Source: Kribbella kalugense
GTDB taxonomy: Bacteria > Actinomycetota > Actinomycetes > Propionibacteriales > Kribbellaceae
NCBI RefSeq assembly: GCF_004365875.1
Contig: NZ_SODF01000002.1
Location: 1,674,001-1,738,000, forward strand
Reading direction: 5' to 3'
Length of the DNA stretch: 64,000 nt
Every line of letters begins with the position of its first letter. Position 1 is the stretch's first letter. Positions 49,756-57,577 of this stretch are shown piece after piece. A model generated the notes under the pieces. That model searched no databases and was not told the origin of the DNA. It saw nothing but the letters and a program-made list of their open reading frames with translations. Position numbers and translations under genes: made by a program.

Positions 49756-51143
49756 CAGCGACGTACCTTCCGCAGGACTCGTTTGAGTCGGCGGCGGATG
49801 ACGCGGGCCGGGTTGAGGACGCCGTGGCCGACGCGGTACGGGAGCGAACGGCGGATGCCGCTGACCGTGCCCTCGAAGAGAATCGCGCGGGCGCTGGCGT
49901 GGGCCAGCTCGTCGGCGAGGCGGGCGACGGTGGTCAGCTGCTCGGCGCTGCCGCGCGGGCGGACCACCTCGTCCGGCCTGAACTCCTGCTCCGGCACGGT
50001 GATCCCGGCCATCGACGCGAGCCGTGCCGTCAGTGCGTGCGGGTCGGCGGCCGCGGGCCATGGTTGCCGCGAGCCACTTTCCAGCGCCCGCTTGGCGAAC
50101 CGCGCCAGGTGCTCGACGACATCCAGCTCCTGCTCCGCCCCGAACAGCCGGTACGACGACCCGTCGAGAATCACGTTGTCCGGCGAACCAGCGCCACCGG
50201 TCCCCAGCCAGGCCACGTAGTCAGGGATGATCCGCCGAAGCGTCGCCTGATCGTCCGAGCGCAGGGCTGCCAACAGGTACTCCTCGAGGAGTACGCCGTT
50301 CCCGGTCGGGACACTGCCCTCGGGCAGCACCTCGGGTGAGTCGGTGCCGATGACGAAGTACCAAGCCGGCGCCAGCTCGAAGGCCATCCCCGCTTCGGCG
50401 GCGTCCAGGACCAAGCGGTAGGGATCCATCAGCACGGGACCGTCGTTGCGTGCGGCAACAGCTCGTGCGGCGACAACGCCCGCGAAACCGTCGACGGTGC
50501 TCAGCGCAACATCCGCCTGCACAAGTGAGGGGAAGACCGCATAGGTGGCACCGAGACCGACGTTTCGGAGGGCGGTGTGGAGGGGCTTGAGACCGGTCGG
50601 CGCGCGGTCCGTGACAGCGCGGCCCCAGTCCTCGTCGCGCGGAAGAGCTGCGGTGATGTCCGGCTGGATCAGGCGCTGGAAGCCGAAAGCGTTCTCGGCG
50701 CCGAGTAGGAGACGGCCGCCTGGCGCGAGGCGGCTGTAGAGACTGTCGAGTGCCTCGGACCAGGTGAAGTCCGCCGTGTCCGGCCCGACGAGTCGATCGA
50801 TGCCGTCCAGCGCGACCACCACGTCGTACGTCTCGTCCACCGCGAAGCGGTCGAGGGATCCGCAGATGACCTGGCCTTTGGTGTCGTGCAGGAGTTCGGC
50901 GAGCTCTTCGGCGTCCGGGGCGGAGCGCAGGAGCAGGTCCACCGACGTCACCCGGTCGGCGACAGCGGTGACGACATCGACGGCGTGCGGGCCGGCGATC
51001 AGGACGGAGTCCTCCGGGTGGACGGTGGCGGCCAGGAGTGCGATCGCGGCGGGTCCGGCAGCCGCGGGGCGGGCGTCGCCCGGGTGCAGATCCGACCAGT
51101 TCAGCATCTCTCCGCCGATCAGATTCGATCGGGTCACGTCCAT
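49755..51143 (-). CDS. Rossmann-fold, methyltransferase-like protein (family of 60674-62338)
   Basis: A 462-residue protein. Residues 35-170 look like a class I methyltransferase fold (SVLIAGPHAVDVVTAVADRVTSVDLLLRS, YDVVVALDGIDRLVG, LAPGGRLLLGAENAFGFQRLI), but the glycine-rich SAM loop is GPHA instead of GxGxG. A long variable region follows and the C-terminus is Arg-rich (VIRRRLKRVLRKVRR). Homologous to the protein of 60674-62338, and in both places it lies next to the GT-B-like protein. ATG 51143 is 4 bp after the pseC stop. Function unknown; a glycan-modifying or scaffold role is plausible. Confidence 0.6.
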   Translation of the reverse strand: MDVTRSNLIGGEMLNWSDLHPGDARPAAAGPAAIALLAATVHPEDSVLIAGPHAVDVVTAVADRVTSVDLLLRSAPDAEELAELLHDTKGQVICGSLDRFAVDETYDVVVALDGIDRLVGPDTADFTWSEALDSLYSRLAPGGRLLLGAENAFGFQRLIQPDITAALPRDEDWGRAVTDRAPTGLKPLHTALRNVGLGATYAVFPSLVQADVALSTVDGFAGVVAARAVAARNDGPVLMDPYRLVLDAAEAGMAFELAPAWYFVIGTDSPEVLPEGSVPTGNGVLLEEYLLAALRSDDQATLRRIIPDYVAWLGTGGAGSPDNVILDGSSYRLFGAEQELDVVEHLARFAKRALESGSRQPWPAAADPHALTARLASMAGITVPEQEFRPDEVVRPRGSAEQLTTVARLADELAHASARAILFEGTVSGIRRSLPYRVGHGVLNPARVIRRRLKRVLRKVRR

Positions 51144-51147
51144 TACG

Positions 51148-52272
51148 TTAGCCAACCAGTCTCAGTAGGGTCTCGATCACCCGGTCGGCGTCACTGTCGG
51201 TGAGGTCCGGGAAGAGCGGGAGGGACAGTTCTTCGGCGTAGAACTGTTCGGCGTTCGGGCAGAGGCCGCGTTTGTAGCCCTGGCGTGCGAAGACCGGATG
51301 CCAGTAGACGGGGATGTAGTTGACCTGCACCCCGATGCCGGCGGCTCGCAGGCCTTCGAAGACCTCGCGCCGGCGGCCGCCGAGGATGCGGATCGGGTAC
51401 AGGTGCCACATCGGATCGACGCCGTCTCGCTGCACCGGCGTACGCAGGCCGTCGACCCCGGCGAACGCCGCGTTGTAGCGCGCAGTGATCTCGGCCCGGC
51501 GTCGTTTGAACTCCGCCATCCGAGTCAGCTGGGACAGACCGAGCGCCGCACCGAGATCGGTCAGCCGGTAGTTGACGCCGTACTCGTGCACCTCTTGGTG
51601 CCACGGTCCCTCGTCGGCGAGCTCGAACCTCGAAGGATCGCGGACCAACCCGATGAAGTGAAACTCGTGCGCGCGCTGTGCGATCGCAAGGTCCTTGCAG
51701 ACGACCGCGCCGCCCTCGCCGGTGGTCAGATTCTTGGTCGGGAAGAACGACATCGTGGTCACGTCCGCGAGATCCCCGACCGGCCGTCCGTCCGCCGTAC
51801 CGCCGACCGAGTGGGCCGCGTCGGCCAGCGTCCGGGCGCCGACCCGGTCGGCGAGCGGTTGCAGTACGTCGTACTCCGCTGCCTGGCCGGCGTAGTCGAC
51901 GGCGGCGATCACCTTCGTCCGCTCGGTCATCACCGCCTCGACCGCGGCCGGGTCGATCAGCGCGGTGTCCTCGTCAACGTCCGCGAACACGACCGTCGCC
52001 CCGAGGATCGCAGCGCAGGAAGCCGTTGCGACAAAGGTCATCGGCGTGGTGACGATCTCGTCACCGGGGCCGACTCCGAGCGCGGCGTACGCGATGTGCA
52101 AGGCGGCGGTGCCCGACGTACAACTGACCGCGCGGTGCCCGCCCGCCAACTCCGAGATCGCATTCTCGAACGCGGTGACCGCAGGCCCGGTGGTCAGCCA
52201 GTCACCCCGCAGTACGGCGGTGACCGCCTCGATGTCCTGCTCGGAGATGGATTGGCGTCCGTACGGCAGCAC
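51148..52272 (-). CDS. pseC: PseC-like aminotransferase (UDP-4-amino-sugar formation)
   Basis: A 374-residue pyridoxal-phosphate aminotransferase of the DegT/DnrJ/EryC1 class. The cofactor lysine is in MSFFPTKNLTTGEGG, SCTSGTAALHIAYAALGVGPGDEIVTTPMTF is the phosphate-binding segment, and WHLYPI / VNYIPVYWHPVF are typical of PseC. It would transaminate the 4-keto sugar made by PseB. GTG at 52272 starts 2 bp after the pseB stop. The pairing with pseB is the diagnostic start of the pseudaminic acid pathway, rather than the bacillosamine or legionaminic one. Confidence 0.9.
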   Translation of the reverse strand: MLPYGRQSISEQDIEAVTAVLRGDWLTTGPAVTAFENAISELAGGHRAVSCTSGTAALHIAYAALGVGPGDEIVTTPMTFVATASCAAILGATVVFADVDEDTALIDPAAVEAVMTERTKVIAAVDYAGQAAEYDVLQPLADRVGARTLADAAHSVGGTADGRPVGDLADVTTMSFFPTKNLTTGEGGAVVCKDLAIAQRAHEFHFIGLVRDPSRFELADEGPWHQEVHEYGVNYRLTDLGAALGLSQLTRMAEFKRRRAEITARYNAAFAGVDGLRTPVQRDGVDPMWHLYPIRILGGRRREVFEGLRAAGIGVQVNYIPVYWHPVFARQGYKRGLCPNAEQFYAEELSLPLFPDLTDSDADRVIETLLRLVG

Positions 52273-52274
52273 GG

Positions 52275-53258
52275 TCAGACGTCGCTCTCGAGGATCTTGC
52301 GGATCTCCTCGATCGAGTACCACTGGTCGTTGGTGTCGGACGCGTAGTGGAAGTTCTCCGCGACCGGCTGACCGCCGGCCGGCGGCTGGTAGCCCCAGGA
52401 GGCCAGGTCGGGCTGCAGGACGAACCGGTTGCCGAGGGACAGCGCGCGGCGGCCTTCCTCCGGGCTGATCATCTCCTCGTGCAGCTTCTCGCCCGGGCGC
52501 AGGCCGACGTCGTGCATGGTCGCGCCGGGTGCGATCGCCTCGGCCAGGTCGGTGACCTTCATCGACGCGATCCGCGGCACGTACAGCTCGCCGCCGGTCA
52601 TCAGGTCGAACGAGTCGACCACGAACTCGACCGCCTCCGGCAACGTGATCAGGAACCGGGTGCAGCGCAGGTCGGTGATCGGCAGCGACTGGCCGGCCGC
52701 GTGCAGCGCGCGGAACTTCGGGATGATCGAGCCCCGGCTGCCCATCACGTTGCCGTACCGGACGACGCTGAACCGGGTGTCGTACGCCGCCGCGTAGTGG
52801 TTGCCGTTGATGAACAACTTGTCCGCGGTCAGCTTGGTCGCGCCGTACAGGTTGATCGGGCTGGACGCCTTGTCGGTGGACAGCGCGACGACTCGCTTCA
52901 CACCGCAGTCGATGGCTGCCTCGATGACGTTCTGCGAGCCGATCACGTTGGTCTGGACGAACTCCCACGGGTTGTACTCACCGCTGTCGACCTGCTTCAG
53001 CGCGGCCGCGTGGACGACGTAGTCGACCCGGTGCATGGCCCGCAGCAGCCGGGAGCGGTCGCGGACGTCGCCGAGGAAGAACCGCAGCCGCGGGTCGTCG
53101 CCGAACAGCTGGCGGACCTCCCACTGCTTCAGCTCATCGCGGCTGAAGACGATCAGCCGGCGCGGATTCAGCTGATCCAGCGCATGCCGTACGAACGTCC
53201 GCCCGAACGACCCGGTGCCGCCGGTGACGAGGATGTCGGAGCCGGTGAGGATTGACAC
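52275..53258 (-). CDS. pseB: PseB-like UDP-GlcNAc 4,6-dehydratase (inverting)
   Basis: A 327-residue extended SDR with TGGTGSFGRTFVRHAL at the NAD(P) site, FLGDVRDRSRLLRAM, HAAALKQVDSGEYNP, and STDKASSPINLYGATKL in which the Asp-Lys pair and the Tyr-x3-Lys are the catalytic residues of inverting 4,6-dehydratases. It removes water from UDP-GlcNAc and inverts C5, the first step to CMP-pseudaminic acid. GTG at 53258 gives a normal N-terminus; an in-frame GTG at 53297 is also open. First gene of the minus-strand operon; divergent from pseG. Confidence 0.92.
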   Translation of the reverse strand: MSILTGSDILVTGGTGSFGRTFVRHALDQLNPRRLIVFSRDELKQWEVRQLFGDDPRLRFFLGDVRDRSRLLRAMHRVDYVVHAAALKQVDSGEYNPWEFVQTNVIGSQNVIEAAIDCGVKRVVALSTDKASSPINLYGATKLTADKLFINGNHYAAAYDTRFSVVRYGNVMGSRGSIIPKFRALHAAGQSLPITDLRCTRFLITLPEAVEFVVDSFDLMTGGELYVPRIASMKVTDLAEAIAPGATMHDVGLRPGEKLHEEMISPEEGRRALSLGNRFVLQPDLASWGYQPPAGGQPVAENFHYASDTNDQWYSIEEIRKILESDV

Positions 53259-53392
53259 TCGAGCGGAACCCTTCTGACGGACAGTTCCGAACTGCACACA
53301 CGCGGTACGGACCTCGAAACAATAGCTGCCCCGTGAGCGGACTCTTCAATCCACTGTCTCAACGCGGCGTGATCAAACGTACGCTCTGGGGC

Positions 53393-54415
53393 GTGAAGCG
53401 TGTTGGGGTGCGATGTGACGTGGGGCCGGCCCGGGGGATCGGGCACGTGATGCGCTGCCTGGCGCTGGCCGAGGAGGTACGGCGGCGCGACGTCGAGCTG
53501 GTCTTCGTCTGCGACGCGCACGCCGTGCCGTGGGCGGCCGGCCAGATCGCGGCTCGCGGCATCGCCGTACATCCCGCGGTCTGGACACCTGCTGAACACG
53601 TCGAGGTCTTCGAGCGGCTCGACCTCGACGCGGTCGTCTTCGACTCCTACGACCTGGATGCAGCGGTCTACTCGGCCGTCCGGGCAGCCGGTCTGCAGAC
53701 GCTCGCGATCGTCGACGGCGACTTCCGGGGTGCCGAGGCGGATGTGCTGGTCGACCAGAACCTCGCTGCCGAGCTCGACGAGCCGGAGCTGCCGCCGGAC
53801 TCGGTCCGCCTGGCGGGTCTGCCGTACGTGATGATTCGCGACGAGATCCTCGATCACCGTCCGACGGAGCCGCCTGCTGCGTGGCAGACCGCCGTACCCA
53901 AGGTGTTCGCGTTCTTCGGCGGTACGGACGCCTTCGGTGCCGGTCCGCACGTCGCGCGTGCTCTGGCCGCGACCGGGCTGCCATTCGAAGCCACTGTGGT
54001 CGCGCCGGGACCCGACCTCGCCACACAGATCGCGGCAGTCGAACTGCAACCGCATCAGCAGCTGCAGGTCATCGGACCGACCGACAAGCTCGCCGCCGAG
54101 GTCCGTGCTGCCGACCTGACCATCAGTGCGTCGGGAACGTCGACGTGGGAACTGCTCTGCCTAGGCGCGACGACGGGGCTCGTGTGTGTGGTCGACAACC
54201 AGGTCATGGGCTACGAGCGCGCCGTCGGCACCGGCGCCGCGGCCGGCCTCGGCTTGCTGAGCGAGCTGACCGTCGATCCCTCGTCTGCGGTCCCGACCCT
54301 CAAGCGACTGCTCACCGATCCGGATGAGCGCGTCTCGCTGGCGCGAGCCGGCTGGGAGTTGGTCGACGGCAGGGGGCGCGAGCGAGTCGCCGACGCCCTC
54401 CTCCAGCTCATCTGA
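53393..54415 (+). CDS. pseG: PseG-like UDP-sugar hydrolase
   Basis: A 340-residue GT-B-fold protein with the PseG signature RCDVGPARGIGHVMRCLALA (GxGHxxR, catalytic His), then FDSYDLD and a C-terminal ISASGTSTWELLCLGATTG nucleotide site. PseG removes UDP from UDP-2,4-diacetamido-trideoxy-altrose in the pseudaminic acid pathway. GTG at 53393; TACGCT just upstream suggests a leaderless promoter in the 134-bp divergent region shared with pseB. Its last 8 bases overlap the convergent membrane-protein gene. Confidence 0.87.
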   Translation: MKRVGVRCDVGPARGIGHVMRCLALAEEVRRRDVELVFVCDAHAVPWAAGQIAARGIAVHPAVWTPAEHVEVFERLDLDAVVFDSYDLDAAVYSAVRAAGLQTLAIVDGDFRGAEADVLVDQNLAAELDEPELPPDSVRLAGLPYVMIRDEILDHRPTEPPAAWQTAVPKVFAFFGGTDAFGAGPHVARALAATGLPFEATVVAPGPDLATQIAAVELQPHQQLQVIGPTDKLAAEVRAADLTISASGTSTWELLCLGATTGLVCVVDNQVMGYERAVGTGAAAGLGLLSELTVDPSSAVPTLKRLLTDPDERVSLARAGWELVDGRGRERVADALLQLI

Positions 54416-56636
54416 TCTCGTAGATCGTCGCGTCCATCGTGGCGTGGCGGAGGCGGACGAAGTTGCGGAGGGCCGGTGAGACGGTGCCGGCGCGGTTGTC
54501 GGCGTACAGCCAGCGCACTCCGGCCTTGCGGAGGCGCTCGATTGCCGCGAGGGATGGAGCCTTGAAGGCCGTGTCGTTGGCGGCGAGCTTCGCGCTGTCC
54601 CAGTACGGGATGAGGCTCGGGTTGCCACCACTCGTGAGGGCGATCCGGTTGGCCTGGTTGGAGTACGACCAGCCCTCGATCAGGACCGGTCGCTCGGACA
54701 GGGCGGCTAGCCAGAAGTGCCGACTGTCGCAGACGCCGGCGCTCTGGATGATGCAGTGTGCGTTGGTCGCGATCAGGTCGCCGGGCGCGGTGTTTCGCCG
54801 GAGCCACTGTGCCGCGCCTGCCTCCGCTGCCGTCGCGCCGCCGCGGAACGGATGGGCGAAGACCAGGTTCGACGCCTTGACGGAGATGAACGCCTGCAAG
54901 GGCACCAGCGTCGCGCCGATCATGCACGCCGCCACGGCTCCACCGAGCAGCGCCACGAAGAAGCTGCCCGGTCGCCGCGCCAGCTTCCAGACCACGGCCA
55001 CCAGCAGCCCAACCGCCACCACGGCACCGACCGTCCACAGCCAGGGACCCTTGATGCCACGTAGGTCGGCTGACTGCCATCGAGCGATCGCCATCGCCAC
55101 CAGACCGAGCAGCCCTGCCGATCCCACCAGCACGACAGCTCGCCGATCGCCGAGTCGCCCGACCAGATTGGCCAGTCCGACCGCCGCGAGTACGGCGATG
55201 ACCGGGAACGACGTACGCAGGAAATAGAGCTGACTGACCCCAGACTGCGTCGTCAGCAACGTGCCCAGCAATCCCGCGACCGCGACGCCGGCCAGGAACA
55301 CCGCACCGGTGTCGCGCCACCTCCGGCCGAGGAAGAACAGCCCGGACGCGGCCAGTGTCCAACTCAGCAAGGTCGTTGCCCCCGACAACAACTGTGCGTG
55401 CGGATTCGACACCAGCATCGGGTACGGCGCCAACTGGACGAACGTCTCGAACGGCTTGATCTCCGTCCCCCACGTACTGCCGCCGAAGATCGTGATCAAC
55501 GCGGCCACGAACACCGCCAGCGACAACAGCCCGCCGTAGAACGCAGGCCGCGTACTCCGCCGTGCCAAGCCCAACTGCAGAAACGCGAACGCGAACCCGA
55601 CTCCCACAACCGGCAGGATCGTCGACTTCGACCCAGCCGCGACCAGCGCGAGCAGGACCAGCAACACCCACCGGCTACGTGGTCTGCCATCAGATCGCAA
55701 CAGATCCACCGCCACCACGCAGAGCGCCAGCGCGATCAGTACGCCGAGGTTCTGCGTCGGACTCAGGTACGCCGCCACCGCGGTGGACACTCCGCCCAGT
55801 CCGGCGCCGGCCAACGGCTGGACGGCCCCACCGAGCCCAGCGATGAACACAGCGAGCGGCCCGGCCCAGGTAGCACCCGACTCCGCCGTCCGCGCCAATC
55901 TGGTAGCCAGCGCGAACACCAGTCCGCACCCCGCGAGGAACAGCGGCAGCCAGCTCAGTGAGTGGATCAGATCGGTCAGATCGATCCGCGTACCCCACTG
56001 CGTCGCAGCCGTCGCCTGGTGGAAGAACGTGTGGTACTTCATCGGCTCGCCACCGAGCCAGAACGTCGAGATCGGTACGTCGTACTTCGCACTCGCGGCC
56101 AGCGCCTGCTGGAACGCCAGGTCCGGGTAAGCCCGCAGCGGATCGGTGTACGCCGGCAGGAACTGCCCCGGGCCACGCCGGTACACGATCAGCAGCACGA
56201 CCGCGGTCGAGGCCGCGAGCAACCAAGCCTGCAGTGGTCGCAACGGCTGCTCGACCCGCCGCCAGACTCGCGCCCGGGCGTCACTGTCCACGAACGCGAC
56301 CACCAGCACCACCGGCGCCCACACCCACGACCAGGCCTGCAGACCGATCGACGCAGCGGCCAGGTAGACCACAACCTGCCCCGCCGTCCCGACTGCGAAC
56401 CCAGCGGACAGGTCCTCCACCAGATTGCGCCCGTACCCGCCGATCAGCCGCCACAGCGCGAACCCGGGCAGCGCGACCACGACCCCGGTGAACAGCACGA
56501 ACCGGACCAGCTCGAAGAGCGTCGCATGCAACGCGAGCAGGACGACCGCCAGCAGCACGACCGAGAGCCCGGCGACCAACCCGGAAAGAGTGGGCCCCGC
56601 AGTACGCGGCCCCCGCCGCCTCGCTCTCGCGCGCAT
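54408..56636 (-). CDS. Large membrane protein, GT-C-type glycosyltransferase-like
   Basis: A 742-residue protein with about 12-13 membrane helices in residues 20-600 and a soluble C-terminal domain of some 140 residues. The extracytoplasmic loop after helix 5 contains DPLRAYPDLAFQQALAA and, further on, GGEPMKYHTFFHQA, the acidic/His pattern seen in GT-C polyprenyl-phosphate-sugar transferases. It could attach or modify the surface polymer outside the membrane. ATG at 56636. It lies between pseG and the acetyltransferase gene on the opposite strand, with an 8-bp 3' overlap with pseG. Confidence 0.7.
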   Translation of the reverse strand: MRARARRRGPRTAGPTLSGLVAGLSVVLLAVVLLALHATLFELVRFVLFTGVVVALPGFALWRLIGGYGRNLVEDLSAGFAVGTAGQVVVYLAAASIGLQAWSWVWAPVVLVVAFVDSDARARVWRRVEQPLRPLQAWLLAASTAVVLLIVYRRGPGQFLPAYTDPLRAYPDLAFQQALAASAKYDVPISTFWLGGEPMKYHTFFHQATAATQWGTRIDLTDLIHSLSWLPLFLAGCGLVFALATRLARTAESGATWAGPLAVFIAGLGGAVQPLAGAGLGGVSTAVAAYLSPTQNLGVLIALALCVVAVDLLRSDGRPRSRWVLLVLLALVAAGSKSTILPVVGVGFAFAFLQLGLARRSTRPAFYGGLLSLAVFVAALITIFGGSTWGTEIKPFETFVQLAPYPMLVSNPHAQLLSGATTLLSWTLAASGLFFLGRRWRDTGAVFLAGVAVAGLLGTLLTTQSGVSQLYFLRTSFPVIAVLAAVGLANLVGRLGDRRAVVLVGSAGLLGLVAMAIARWQSADLRGIKGPWLWTVGAVVAVGLLVAVVWKLARRPGSFFVALLGGAVAACMIGATLVPLQAFISVKASNLVFAHPFRGGATAAEAGAAQWLRRNTAPGDLIATNAHCIIQSAGVCDSRHFWLAALSERPVLIEGWSYSNQANRIALTSGGNPSLIPYWDSAKLAANDTAFKAPSLAAIERLRKAGVRWLYADNRAGTVSPALRNFVRLRHATMDATIYEIR

Positions 56637-56767
56637 GTCGTAACACTAATGTGAAATCCGTCGCGCCACGAATGCAACATGTCACTACCAGTGAGACCCC
56701 GGAGCGTATCTCCGGCCGCACGCCTGGTAACACCGTCGCCACAGTGATGCTTTAAGCTCGTCGGCCT

Positions 56768-57520
56768 ATGAGTTGGTACGACGCGCTCGAGGCCGGTGAA
56801 CTCACCGTGCGCCCGTCCGTGGATGCGGCGAAGCGGTTCGGAGTTTCCATCGACCGGATGTCCGTGTCCGCCTCTGCCGGTACGCCGCTGGCCGAAGTGC
56901 TGACCGCGGTCGAAAGATCGACCGCCGACGTCGTCGTACTGCGCTACCCGGCCCGCGAGACCACCTGGTTCGCCGCGCTGGCGAGCGGCCCGCGGCAGGC
57001 GCTACTGGCGGACACCGTCATGTACTGGTCGCTGCCGACCGGCAAGGGTCGTCGTCCCGCGCCACTGGCCGGATTCAGCACCCAGCTCGAGCCGGAGGTC
57101 GACGACGATCTCGTGGACGACCTGGTCGCGGACGTCTTCGGCGACTCCGGCAACCACTACTGCGCCAACCCGATCTTCGACCGGACCCTCGCCCTGGCCG
57201 GTCGGCAGGAGTGGGCGCGACGACGGATCGCTGAGGCGGGTGCCGTCGTACTGCGTGGTCCGGACCGGAGGGTGCTCGCGCTGGCGGCGATCGAACAGCA
57301 GCGCTCGTGGACCGAGATCCAGCTCGCCGGCGTCGTACCGGCCGAGCAGGGGCGTGGACGGTACGGCCACCTGCTGGCCGCGGTCGAGGACGCGTGCACG
57401 AGCCGGCGGCTGGTCGTCTCGACGCAGGCCCACCAGACCGGAATTCAGCGGATCTGGGCGCGGTACGGGTTCGAACCCGTGCATAACCTCCTGACGGTCC
57501 ACCTCGTTGCCGCTACGTAA
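56768..57520 (+). CDS. GNAT-family acetyltransferase, candidate PseH
   Basis: A 250-residue protein whose C-terminal half is a GNAT fold (VVPAEQGRGRYGHLLAAVEDACTSRRLVVSTQAHQTGIQRIWARYGFEPVHNLLTVHL, with the pyrophosphate loop EQGRGRYG). The N-terminal half resembles WecD/FdtC-type amino-sugar acetyltransferases. In the pseudaminic pathway PseH acetylates the 4-amino group before PseG acts, and this is the only candidate in the locus. ATG at 56768; TAAGCT 12 bp upstream may be a -10. Start of a plus-strand operon with the GT2 genes. Confidence 0.72.
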   Translation: MSWYDALEAGELTVRPSVDAAKRFGVSIDRMSVSASAGTPLAEVLTAVERSTADVVVLRYPARETTWFAALASGPRQALLADTVMYWSLPTGKGRRPAPLAGFSTQLEPEVDDDLVDDLVADVFGDSGNHYCANPIFDRTLALAGRQEWARRRIAEAGAVVLRGPDRRVLALAAIEQQRSWTEIQLAGVVPAEQGRGRYGHLLAAVEDACTSRRLVVSTQAHQTGIQRIWARYGFEPVHNLLTVHLVAAT

Positions 57521-57577
57521 GACGTACGAGTGTGCTGGGGGCCCACTAGTAGCTGACCGCGAGGAGGGAACACCGTA

